NCBI RefSeq assembly: GCF_010731675.1
Contig: NZ_AP022584.1
Location: forward strand, 4,836,001 to 4,900,000
From: Mycobacterium marseillense
Lineage (GTDB): Bacteria > Actinomycetota > Actinomycetes > Mycobacteriales > Mycobacteriaceae
DNA: 64,000 bases
Direction: 5' to 3'
This document shows, piece by piece, positions 8,180-16,972 of the stretch. The position numbers and the translations under genes are program-made. Below the pieces are notes generated by a model. That model worked only from the letters and a program-made list of their open reading frames with translations. It made no database searches and was not told the DNA's origin. Within the stretch, counting starts at the first letter, position 1. Each line of letters starts with the position of its first letter.

Positions 8180-9238
8180 ATGCCAAGCATCCCGCAGTCG
8201 TTGTTGTGGATATCGCTCGTGGTGCTGTGGCTGTTCGTCCTGGTGCCGATGCTCGTCAGCAAACGTGACGCGGTGCGGCGAACCAGCGACGTGGCGTTGG
8301 CGACCCGAGTCCTCAACGGCGGGGCCAACTCTCGGCTGATCAAGCGCAACGGCCCGGCCGCCGGCCATCGCAGCGATCCCGACTGGCAGCCGCCGGAAGA
8401 CTCGGCCGACACCGATCTCGACGAGGAGCACGACGACCACGACCGGGAGACGGACGACACCGACACCGACGAGCTGAGCCGCCGGCGCCCGGTGGTCATG
8501 AAGATGGCCATGGACGAGGCGGCCGAGGCAGCCGAGGCCGACGAGCCCGACTACCTCGACGTCGATGTGGTTGAGGATTCGGCCGCACTTCCGGTGGGGG
8601 CCAGCGCTTCCGCCGCCGAGGACCTCGACGACGAATTCGTCGAGGCCGACGAGGCTGACGACGTCGACACCGAGGCCGTCGCCAAGCACGACGACGAGGA
8701 CCGCTACGAGTACGTCGAGGACTCGTCCGGATTGGAGCCCGCCGCCGATGGCGAGGACGACGACGACGAGGTGCCGGCGCCGATGCCGCGCAGCGCTGCC
8801 CGCCGGCGCCGGCTCGACGCTAAGAACGCCGCCGCGGTCAGCGCGCGCAAGTACGCCTTCCGCAAGAAGGTCTTGATGGTGATGGCGGTCTTCCTGATCG
8901 GCTCGGCCACCGCGGCGTTCAAGGTCTCGCCGAGTGCCTGGTGGGTGTGCGGCGGCGCGATCGGTATCACCCTGCTCTACCTGGGCTATCTGCGCCGTCA
9001 GACCCGGATCGAGGAGAAGGTGCGCCGCCGCCGGGCGCAGCGGATGTCGCGGGCGCGCCTCGGCGTCGAGAACGCCTACGACCGCGACTACGACGTGGTC
9101 CCGTCGCGGCTACGCCGCCCGGGCGCGGTGGTGCTGGAAATCGACGACGAGGACCCGGTCTTCGAGCACCTGGATTACGCGATGGCGATGCGGACCTACG
9201 GTTGGCCCCGCGACTTGCCGCGCGCCGTCGGCGAATAG
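8180..9238 (+). CDS. glpR: Membrane protein of GlpR type (probable Glp receptor, Rv0996-like)
   Basis: The predicted 352-residue protein has one N-terminal membrane segment (about 7-26, SLLWISLVVLWLFVLVPMLV), a long acidic, disordered cytoplasmic stretch rich in Asp/Glu (about 70-215), a basic patch, two closely spaced membrane segments (about 230-250 and 254-272) and a conserved basic/acidic C-terminus. In Corynebacterium the matching gene near glp encodes GlpR, the membrane receptor that couples Glp to division. This assignment is by gene context and topology. The ATG at 8180 is preferred over the upstream GTG at 8072, because the hydrophobic segment then follows directly and an AGAGAGCAGG ribosome site precedes it. 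Confidence 0.72.
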   Translation: MPSIPQSLLWISLVVLWLFVLVPMLVSKRDAVRRTSDVALATRVLNGGANSRLIKRNGPAAGHRSDPDWQPPEDSADTDLDEEHDDHDRETDDTDTDELSRRRPVVMKMAMDEAAEAAEADEPDYLDVDVVEDSAALPVGASASAAEDLDDEFVEADEADDVDTEAVAKHDDEDRYEYVEDSSGLEPAADGEDDDDEVPAPMPRSAARRRRLDAKNAAAVSARKYAFRKKVLMVMAVFLIGSATAAFKVSPSAWWVCGGAIGITLLYLGYLRRQTRIEEKVRRRRAQRMSRARLGVENAYDRDYDVVPSRLRRPGAVVLEIDDEDPVFEHLDYAMAMRTYGWPRDLPRAVGE

Positions 9239-9288
9239 CGCTCGCATTTCGGCGGTTGGTGCCGCGACTGGTAGCCTGCTAGCGGTCA

Positions 9289-9361
9289 GGGGCTATGGCG
9301 CAGTTGGTAGCGCGACTCGTTCGCATCGAGTAGGTCAGGGGTTCGATTCCCCTTAGCTCCA
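9289..9361 (+). tRNA. tRNA-Ala (anticodon CGC)
   Basis: The cloverleaf can be drawn fully: acceptor GGGGCTA (9289-9295) pairs with TAGCTCC (9354-9360) with one G-T pair; D stem GCGC/GCGC; anticodon stem ACTCG/CGAGT around the loop TTCGCAT; T stem AGGGG/CCCCT with loop TTCGATT. The discriminator base is A. CCA is not encoded. The anticodon CGC reads GCG alanine codons. The 3' half of this gene is the attachment site of the element that follows, and the intact gene is kept at the left junction. Confidence 0.95.
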
Positions 9362-9362
9362 C
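9313..9362 (+). repeat. attL core (left 50-bp attachment repeat)
   Basis: These 50 bases, from the anticodon stem to the base after the tRNA discriminator, recur without a mismatch at 20955-21004. The base before and the base after differ between copies, so the limits are exact. Because the left copy keeps the intact tRNA, the integration does not disrupt tRNA function. Confidence 0.93.
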
Positions 9363-9395
9363 CCAGTTTGAGCAGTTCAGGGCCTATAGAGGCCG

Positions 9396-10586
9396 TTAGG
9401 GAACTTCCGCGGTCCGCAGAGCGTCCGCAGTAAGTTGGATTGCCGCGTCCAGGCGGTCCGCAACTTCGTCCAGGTCTTCGTCGAACAGGTCCGCGTAGGT
9501 ATCGAGAGTCATTGAAGCCTTCGCGTGGCCCAGCATCCGTTGAACGGCTTTCACGTTGGCACGCACACTGACCGCGAGGCTGGCTGCCGTGTGCCTCAGA
9601 TCGTGCGGAGTGATGGTTGGGAAGCTGGCGTCCACAGCCTGACACCTCTGGACAGCGGGACGGAACACCCGCGTCCGCCAGTTGGAGTTCCTTAGCACGC
9701 CGCCGCGTAGGTCGGTGAACACCAGATGATCGCGAGCCTTGCCGATCATCAGTGAGGCCAACTCCTCGGCGAGTACGGCGGGAAACGGCACGGACCGCCG
9801 CTCCCACGACTTCGGCGTACTCCATTGCAACCCGCCAGATTCCGTGACGGACCGCGATACATTCACGCGGCGGCGCAGCATGTCGAAGTCCTGGACACGC
9901 AACGCGGCCATTTCCCCCCAGCGGAGTCCGGTGTAGGCGAGGAACCGAACGACCTCGGGATCGCGCTCGACTTGCGACGCCAGGGCGGCGACCTGTTCGT
10001 GACTGAGGTAGCCACGGTCGGCATGCTTGCGCTTGGGGAGCTTCACTCCATCGCACGGGTTACGAGCAATTCGGTTGTCCTCGACCGCAGCTCCAAGAAC
10101 CTGCCGCAGCACACCGAATGCGTTCTCGATAATCGGGGTTCCGGTGCCCTCGGCGACCATTGCTGCAACCCATCCGCGCACGGCGGACGACCGAACGTCG
10201 GCGACGAGCACGTCGCCCCAGTGCGGTTCGACACGGCTGTTCCAAACGCTGCGACGCGATGCTGCCGTCTTGGCCGAGATATGCGACTGCGCAGCGAACC
10301 ACGTCTGATAGACAGCCGACACAGTGACCCGACCGGCTGACGGCTCGATATACGTCCCGGTGACGAGCTTCGCTGTCACCTCGGAGTCGAGGAACTTCTG
10401 CGCGTCCGACTTACGCTGGAACCCCTTGGCGCGTTCGGCTCCGTTGTCGTCAATAAACCTTGCCCGCCAACGCATCCCCTTGCCGTAGTTGGCGCTCCGC
10501 ACCGACTGGACATTCCCATGCGCGTCGCGGATGCTCTTCGTCCAACGGTCCTCCACACCGCTGCGCGGATTACGCTTCTGAGCCAT
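9396..10586 (-). CDS. int: Tyrosine site-specific integrase
   Basis: This phage-type integrase catalyses recombination between attP and the tRNA attB. The 396 residues contain an N-terminal arm-binding part, a SAM-like core-binding domain (about 85-175) and the catalytic domain. The visible active-site residues are Arg222 (TGLRWGE), His328 and Arg331 (HDLRHT), His354 (LGH) and the nucleophile Tyr364 (DTYADLF). All are present, so it should be active. The gene ends 34 bases from the tRNA, the usual place for an integrase. Its start overlaps the end of the XRE regulator gene by 17 bases, implying a shared transcript. Confidence 0.95.
   Translation of the reverse strand: MAQKRNPRSGVEDRWTKSIRDAHGNVQSVRSANYGKGMRWRARFIDDNGAERAKGFQRKSDAQKFLDSEVTAKLVTGTYIEPSAGRVTVSAVYQTWFAAQSHISAKTAASRRSVWNSRVEPHWGDVLVADVRSSAVRGWVAAMVAEGTGTPIIENAFGVLRQVLGAAVEDNRIARNPCDGVKLPKRKHADRGYLSHEQVAALASQVERDPEVVRFLAYTGLRWGEMAALRVQDFDMLRRRVNVSRSVTESGGLQWSTPKSWERRSVPFPAVLAEELASLMIGKARDHLVFTDLRGGVLRNSNWRTRVFRPAVQRCQAVDASFPTITPHDLRHTAASLAVSVRANVKAVQRMLGHAKASMTLDTYADLFDEDLDEVADRLDAAIQLTADALRTAEVP
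9412..9432 (+). repeat. Candidate integrase/Xis arm-type repeat, left
   Basis: GTCCGCAG, two bases, then CGTCCGCAGTA. The same 21-base pattern recurs in the same orientation at 20838-20858 next to attR, with 19 of 21 bases matching. Within each copy GTCCGCAG occurs twice, 11 bp apart. The left copy is inside the 3' end of the integrase gene. Arm-site function is inferred. Confidence 0.6.
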
Positions 10587-11145
10587 CGCGAGCCTCCTTC
10601 GCTGCTGCGTCGTTCATCGCCAGCACGAGCTTCTCTATCTCGCCGAGGAAGTAGGCGTGGTCCTCTGCGGCGGAGTAGAGCTGCTTTCGCGCTCGTTCCG
10701 ACAGCTCGCGAGCGCGTTCCAGCAGGTCCTGTTTCTCGCGCAGGCCCACCGGTTGGCTGTCGCGGGACCACCAAGGAGCATCGTTCGGAAGCGACAATTC
10801 GAATACCGCCATGACGGGCATGTCGAAGACTGCCCCGAGGGCAGCGGCCTCGGCGACGCGTAGCGGTCGCGCCCCACGCTCGATTTTGGCGACAGTCGTT
10901 TGATGCATTTCGAACCCCTCATGGCGGAGCGTTTCGGCCACCTCCTCTTGTGACCAGTTGCGGTCAAGCCGCCAGCCGCGAACAACCTCTCCGAATCTCT
11001 TTTCCCACGATTCATGCGCCGCGCGCCGCTGAGCGAGGTTGTTAATCGAGATGTCGGCGGCCTCCGGCGGCAGCTTTTCGCGCAGCTCGCGGGCATATTG
11101 CTGGTTTTCAACCGCTGCGAGGGCGGATCGGTCGGGGATACTCAC
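10570..11145 (-). CDS. XRE-family transcriptional regulator
   Basis: A 191-residue regulator with a Cro/C1-type helix-turn-helix (about 45-100), seen in RLDRNWSQEEVAETL and QTTVAKIERGARPLRVAEAAAL. A coiled helical C-terminal part follows (KQDLLERARELSERARKQL). It is divergent from the excisionase-ATPase genes and probably acts as the element's repressor. Two copies of GCTTG-N5-CAAGC lie in the divergent intergenic region (11168-11182 and 11222-11236) and are the obvious operator candidates. Start is GTG at 11145. The 3' end overlaps the integrase start, so repressor and integrase are likely cotranscribed. Confidence 0.88.
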   Translation of the reverse strand: MSIPDRSALAAVENQQYARELREKLPPEAADISINNLAQRRAAHESWEKRFGEVVRGWRLDRNWSQEEVAETLRHEGFEMHQTTVAKIERGARPLRVAEAAALGAVFDMPVMAVFELSLPNDAPWWSRDSQPVGLREKQDLLERARELSERARKQLYSAAEDHAYFLGEIEKLVLAMNDAAAKEARDGSEA

Positions 11146-11167
11146 GCTGTAAGCCTATGCGTGAAAC

Positions 11168-11182
11168 GCTTGTGTTTCAAGC
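11168..11182. promoter_or_regulatory. Operator candidate O1 (GCTTG-N5-CAAGC)
   Basis: An inverted repeat with 5-base arms, overlapped by a second palindrome, TGAAAC-N6-GTTTCA (11162-11179). It lies 23 bases before the start of the divergent XRE regulator gene. The same arms and spacing occur at 11222-11236. Confidence 0.6.
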
Positions 11183-11221
11183 CTATCTGGACTGGGGCGT
11201 GCTACCGTAGGGTCACCCGGC

Positions 11222-11236
11222 GCTTGAAGGTCAAGC
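11222..11236. promoter_or_regulatory. Operator candidate O2 (GCTTG-N5-CAAGC)
   Basis: The arms extend to a perfect 7-bp palindrome, CGCTTGA-AGG-TCAAGCG (11221-11237), just ahead of the ribosome site of the excisionase gene. Spacing to O1 is 54 bp, close to five helical turns, as expected for cooperative repressor binding. Confidence 0.65.
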
Positions 11237-11258
11237 GTTTAGGGGTTAAGGAGAATCG

Positions 11259-11471
11259 GTGTTAACAGCATCCGAGGCCGTACTGATGAGCACGACGGAG
11301 GTGTCGGCCGAGTTGGGCATCCCCGTCGGCACCCTCCGCTATTACCGTTCGTCAGGGTGCGGGCCGGCGTCGTTCCGGCTTGGTGGTCGCATCCGTTACC
11401 GGCGCGCTGATGTGATGTCGTGGGTCGAGGACCAGGAGCGCAACTCCCGTCGCGGTCAGGGGGTGGCGTGA
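11259..11471 (+). CDS. Excisionase/AlpA-type helix-turn-helix protein
   Basis: A 70-residue winged-helix DNA-binding protein of the MerR/AlpA excisionase kind. The recognisable stretch is TTEVSAELGIPVGTLRYYRSSGCGPASFRLGGRIRYRRADVMSWVE. Such proteins bend att DNA for excision or activate early genes. The GTG start has an AAGGAG ribosome site at 11248-11253; an ATG at 11286 is a shorter alternative. Its stop overlaps the GTG of the ATPase gene (GTGA), so the two are translationally coupled. Confidence 0.85.
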   Translation: MLTASEAVLMSTTEVSAELGIPVGTLRYYRSSGCGPASFRLGGRIRYRRADVMSWVEDQERNSRRGQGVA

Positions 11472-12631
11472 CCGCGAAGCGCGCCAGCATCACCTGGGCC
11501 GACTCGATTGCACCCGAGCCGGTTACATGGGCATGGTCCGGGAGCCTTGAGTCACTGTACGAAGGTTCCGAAGATTCCAACTCGATAGGTCCGGAATCTT
11601 CGGCATCTTCGGGGCGGATCGCCGCTGGCACCATTGCCATCGCGGCGGGACCGGAAGGTGTGGGCAAGTCGTCGTTTGGCATTACCATCGCGGCTCTCGT
11701 CTCGACCGGTCGTCTGCAGGGCGCGTGGTTCGGAACTCCTCGCAAGGTTCTGTATGTGGCCGTTGAGGATTCGTGGGCGCACACCCTCGTTCCGCGCCTG
11801 ATGGCCGCTGGCGCTGATCTTGCGCAGATCGGGCGCTTCGAGGTGGTGTCTGACTCGGATTCCGTTGCGACGCTGTCTCTCCCGCACGACAACGAGTTGT
11901 TCGAAGCGGCCATTACTGACCACGGCGTTGCACTGGTAGTTCTCGATCCGCTCATGTCACTTGTGAGTGACCGCATTGATACGCACCGCGAGCGTGATGT
12001 TCGTGAGGCGCTGGACCCGCTGGCCAAGATCGCAGATCGCACGAAGGCCGTCATCCTTGGGATCGCGCACTGGAATAAAGGTTCTGGTACGGACATCAGC
12101 GCACGTATCACTGGTTCGGGAGCCTTCAAGAATGTGCCGCGAGCGATCTTCGGGTTCGGTCGCGATCCAGGATCGGCGGACGGTTCATGCGTGTTGACGC
12201 AGTCGAAGAACTCGCTCGGGCGGTCTGATCTGCCTTCGATCAGCTACCGTATCGAATCCGCGACGGTCGAGACCGCGCACGGTGACGCGCACACCGGTCG
12301 CTTCGTGGTTCTCGGCGTATCTGATCGGTCACTCGGCGAAATCCTGGCAACCGCGAACGGCGATAAGGCGAAGGGGCGGCCCGAAAAGCTCACTCCTGCT
12401 CAGGAGTTCATCCTGATGTATGTACAGGTGTATGGCGATGAGCATGGGGAGGTTGCGAGCCGCGATGCGATCGCTCAGGGCGTGGTCGAAGGCTTCAAGG
12501 TGAACGAGCTCACCAAAGCGCGCAACGCGATGAGCAACCTCGTAGGCACCCGGAAGACCAGCACGGGCGGTTGGAACTGGTTCCTGAAAAAGGAAGGGGA
12601 TAGCGCGCAGTCCGCCGCTAAGGCGGCCTAA
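11468..12631 (+). CDS. AAA ATPase, RepA/RecA-like (AAA_25 type)
   Basis: A 387-residue RecA-fold ATPase resembling plasmid RepA-type helicases and other element replication ATPases. The Walker A motif is GPEGVGKSS (61-69). The phrase VLYVAVEDSW and the following RLMAAGAD are typical of the AAA_25 group. Walker B-like LVVLDPLMSLV lies near residues 158-168. The C-terminal part has no recognised domain. It probably supports replication of the excised element. GTG at 11468 overlaps the upstream stop. A hairpin at 12642-12684 follows the gene. Confidence 0.82.
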   Translation: MTAKRASITWADSIAPEPVTWAWSGSLESLYEGSEDSNSIGPESSASSGRIAAGTIAIAAGPEGVGKSSFGITIAALVSTGRLQGAWFGTPRKVLYVAVEDSWAHTLVPRLMAAGADLAQIGRFEVVSDSDSVATLSLPHDNELFEAAITDHGVALVVLDPLMSLVSDRIDTHRERDVREALDPLAKIADRTKAVILGIAHWNKGSGTDISARITGSGAFKNVPRAIFGFGRDPGSADGSCVLTQSKNSLGRSDLPSISYRIESATVETAHGDAHTGRFVVLGVSDRSLGEILATANGDKAKGRPEKLTPAQEFILMYVQVYGDEHGEVASRDAIAQGVVEGFKVNELTKARNAMSNLVGTRKTSTGGWNWFLKKEGDSAQSAAKAA

Positions 12632-12641
12632 CCTCTCGACA

Positions 12642-12684
12642 CGAAGAGCGCGTGCCCGACGTCAAGTCCGGCGCGCTTTCTTCG
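12642..12684 (+). terminator. Probable terminator after ATPase gene
   Basis: CGAAGAGCGCG (12642-12652) can pair with CGCGCTTTCTTCG (12672-12684) with a two-base bulge. The 3' side is T-rich but the run is short, so termination strength is uncertain. Confidence 0.5.
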
Positions 12685-12927
12685 TTTAAGGGATGGGTCG
12701 CCCGCGGGCCACATTTTTCCAAAACGTGCACAGCCGGATATGCGCCCCGAGCGGTCGCGTGCCTTGGCGATTCATAGGGATTTCGACCTACCCCTACCCG
12801 GCTGGGTTAGTGACTTTTGACCAGGACTCGACGAACAAGAAGACCTACGCGCAGCGGGATGGGGTCGGACCGACCATGACCTTGTGACTGCGCGTGTCGA
12901 TCCGCGGTCCAAGTATTCATGGATACA

Positions 12928-12964
12928 CGTGGGGCGATAGGCGAACTATGCCCATCGCCCCACG
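12928..12964. repeat. 11-bp perfect inverted repeat
   Basis: CGTGGGGCGAT (12928-12938) and ATCGCCCCACG (12954-12964) are exact reverse complements with a 15-base loop whose own GGC/GCC can extend the stem. The loop is followed by AGACCCCTTTTC, so a terminator is possible. Confidence 0.6.
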
Positions 12965-13182
12965 AGACCCCTTTTCAAAGCCCAGTTAGGGCGTGTCACT
13001 GTCACAGGCTGTCAGCATTCCGCTGTAGGCTTGCGGCAAGTCTGGGTGCTTTCTTGCGCGCAAAAACAAGCGCAGTGTGGCCGGCTCGCACTCCTAACGC
13101 CCACGGTCATGTCGTCTGGTCTCGCTGGCCGCACCGGGCAGAAGCGCTTGCGTCGTACCGCATACAGCCCATCGACTGTCGA

Positions 13183-13188
13183 TCAGCC
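13183..13188 (+). repeat. IS21 target-site duplication, left copy (TCAGCC)
   Basis: TCAGCC immediately precedes the left end and is repeated at 15348-15353 after the right end. Removing the IS and one copy joins the two flanks seamlessly. Confidence 0.85.
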
Positions 13189-13264
13189 TGTCGGCTCCGG
13201 TCGAAAAGTGAGCAGGTAGTTCCGGTCGAAAAGTGAGCACCCTTCTGATTGGAGAGTGATCACT

Positions 13265-15293
<2,029 letters not shown>

Positions 15294-15428
15294 ACCTGCT
15301 CACTTTTCAACCGGAGCAGGCTGCTCAGGATTCAACCGGAGCCGACATCAGCCAATTCTCTTCGGTTCTTTAACCAACCCAATCTTTGCTGTGCACCGCA
15401 CAGTGAAGGACGTTCCTTCGGGCGCGTC

Positions 15429-15455
15429 CAAAAGCCGGGATTTCCCGGCTTTTTT
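15429..15455. terminator. Intrinsic terminator hairpin
   Basis: AAAGCCGGGA and TCCCGGCTTT form a tight stem around a short loop with T6 following at about 15450-15455; the A-run on the left makes it bidirectional. Confidence 0.8.
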
Positions 15456-15500
15456 GTTGCCACACGAAGTCGGCACATCAATCCTCGAAGGAGGTTCACA

Positions 15501-15671
15501 ATGGCCCACGGCGGAATCGCTCTTCTGATGCTGGTGGTCATAACCTTCGCGCCACTGCTGTACGGCGCGGTGTTCTGTCAAAGCGAGAAGCCTATGAAGC
15601 GTCTCGTGGCTTGGACAGAAGCCGTGTCGAAGATCGCGGTGGTTGCGATTACCTCGCTGCTGTACAAGTAG
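15501..15671 (+). CDS. Small hydrophobic protein, 56 aa, unknown
   Basis: The reading frame begins ATGGCCCACGGC and ends TAG at 15669-15671. A near-perfect ribosome site, AAGGAGG (about 15488-15494), precedes it by a good distance. The product has a hydrophobic N-terminal segment (about 4-26, GIALLMLVVITFAPLLYGAVF), a polar middle and a second weakly hydrophobic end (VAVVAITSLLY type). It resembles small membrane peptides or holin-like proteins only in shape; no family is recognised. Terminators at 15429-15455 and 15760-15804 bracket it, so it forms its own transcription unit inside the element. Confidence 0.65.
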   Translation: MAHGGIALLMLVVITFAPLLYGAVFCQSEKPMKRLVAWTEAVSKIAVVAITSLLYK

Positions 15672-15759
15672 CAGACGTGGTCCTCTCTAGGGATTCGGAT
15701 GGCTACGTGTTCTAGCTGCCTGACCGTGCCCTTAATGCACGGAACTCACGGCGACTCCC

Positions 15760-15804
15760 GCCCCGCAGCAGTCGATTCACTGACGTCGACATGCGGGGCT
15801 TTTT
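15760..15804 (+). terminator. Intrinsic terminator, two-part hairpin
   Basis: GCCCCGCA (15760-15767) pairs with TGCGGGGC (15792-15799), and inside it GTCGA pairs with TCGAC (15771-15775 with 15786-15790). A T run follows. It ends the transcript of the small 56-residue gene. Confidence 0.8.
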
Positions 15805-15954
15805 CATGCCCGTTTCAAGGTTGAGCAACGGGAGGTTCCAGTCTTAGTAAGCACTCTTCACTGGTCGATTGCAGACCTTAAGGATCGCCATCCTTCGATT
15901 ACGGTCTCACTACCCGCTGCCAGGCCGGGTCCTCATATTTGCGACGCACCAGAG

Positions 15955-16308
15955 CTAAATCAGCGGTGCAGGATCTTTCGTGCGCGCAATATGGACTTCA
16001 AGTGATTCCACCGCAGCTCGTAGTGCTTGCCATTCGTTCGCCCAGCGCCGGTCAAGGGCTTCGCTGGGTTGACAAATTTGCGTCGCGATTGCTGCCATTC
16101 GGTTGCTGGCGGTCCTGATGCCGCCATCCTCTTCTAGACGCGCATCTAGCGTCTCTGGACGCTTAGCACCCGATACTGTCGCGACGACTCGGTGCAGTTT
16201 AAGTACCGCCCGCTGCAACTCGATCCGATGGACGTAAGCAGCTTCGGCGGAGCCAGTCGCCTGCTCACGCACTGCGGCGATGTACTTATCGACGTATGCG
16301 GTCTGCAT
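15955..16308 (-). CDS. Helical hypothetical protein, third gene of AT-rich cargo operon
   Basis: A 117-residue, almost entirely helical, soluble protein with no recognised domain. Residues such as KYIAAVREQATGSAEAAYVHRIELQRAVLKLHRVV suggest a coiled bundle. Its ATG lies 23 bases inside the end of the nucleotidyltransferase gene, so it is translationally coupled and likely a partner of that enzyme. In nucleotidyltransferase modules a small helical partner is often the antitoxin or toxin, but this protein shows none of the HEPN RxxxxH signature in an obvious form. Function unknown. Confidence 0.65.
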   Translation of the reverse strand: MQTAYVDKYIAAVREQATGSAEAAYVHRIELQRAVLKLHRVVATVSGAKRPETLDARLEEDGGIRTASNRMAAIATQICQPSEALDRRWANEWQALRAAVESLEVHIARTKDPAPLI

Positions 16309-16972
16309 TTCTAATCAACTCCTCTGCACTCCGCAAAAGTTCCTTGGCATCTCCAAGCCATATATAAATCTGGTCTAAGTCGGGCGTCTCGCGCGGTATG
16401 GGTGCCCTGTGTTGAAACGCCAATCTGTACTCGTACAAACTAGCGAAATCGTCGGCCAAAGCCCGTGCCGCGCCGGTAGCCTGTGCGGCAATGCGCACGC
16501 TGTGCAGTCGCGAAAAGTTTACCTCACCGATCAGGTAACAGATGAGGATTGACACGTGACGCACAACCATCGCTAATGTGTTTAGCTCAAAATATATGCA
16601 GCAGTCATCTTTGGTCAACTCACTCTGTATTGAGTTAAGCGCAGCCGCAAAAGCGTTAACATCGCGGTGAGCATTTTCATACGGTGGCAAATCATGAATA
16701 CTTGCGTGAAATCTTCGTAGGCCTTCTCCTGAATGCGAGAGAACGCGGCTCTCGGCAGCAATATGCTGCAAAAATATAGAGCCTTCGTTACGCATTTCGA
16801 GCCATTCTGTCCACGAGTAACGGCTCGAGTGCGCACCGCGGGGGATTGCCGACTTAGGAATATTCAAGCCGGGATCGGCCAACACCAAGACGTCGAGGTC
16901 GCTGCTCGCGTCGGCGTCACCCCGAGCGGTCGATCCGTACATCGCTACGAGCGAATCACCAGCGCACGTCAT
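16286..16972 (-). CDS. Nucleotidyltransferase-domain protein (MNT-like) with helical C-terminus
   Basis: The N-terminus has the polymerase-beta-type nucleotidyltransferase signature: GSTARGDADASSDLDVLVL, with Gly13-Ser14 and the metal-binding pair Asp25 and Asp27. The rest (about 90-228) is helical and may be a KNTase-C or HEPN-like bundle. Such proteins transfer nucleotides to proteins, RNA or drugs and occur in toxin-antitoxin and phage-defence modules. The ATG overlaps the stop of the pentapeptide-like gene (ATGA), and its end overlaps the next gene. Codon use is more AT-rich than the host genes. The target cannot be read from the sequence. Confidence 0.8.
   Translation of the reverse strand: MTCAGDSLVAMYGSTARGDADASSDLDVLVLADPGLNIPKSAIPRGAHSSRYSWTEWLEMRNEGSIFLQHIAAESRVLSHSGEGLRRFHASIHDLPPYENAHRDVNAFAAALNSIQSELTKDDCCIYFELNTLAMVVRHVSILICYLIGEVNFSRLHSVRIAAQATGAARALADDFASLYEYRLAFQHRAPIPRETPDLDQIYIWLGDAKELLRSAEELIRNADRIRR

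Larger units (their letters stand above)
12632..13188. other. Intergenic stretch between ATPase gene and IS21 copy
   Basis: No convincing gene is present; short open frames (for example 12693-12887) have no ribosome site or family likeness. Two structural signals stand out: the hairpin at 12642-12684 and the 11-bp perfect inverted repeat at 12928-12964. It could hold an origin for the excised element, but nothing proves this. Confidence 0.5.

Noticed and set aside
12693-12887. 64-residue frame after the element ATPase gene
   Set aside because: No ribosome site, no recognisable domain, and it lies between two hairpins.
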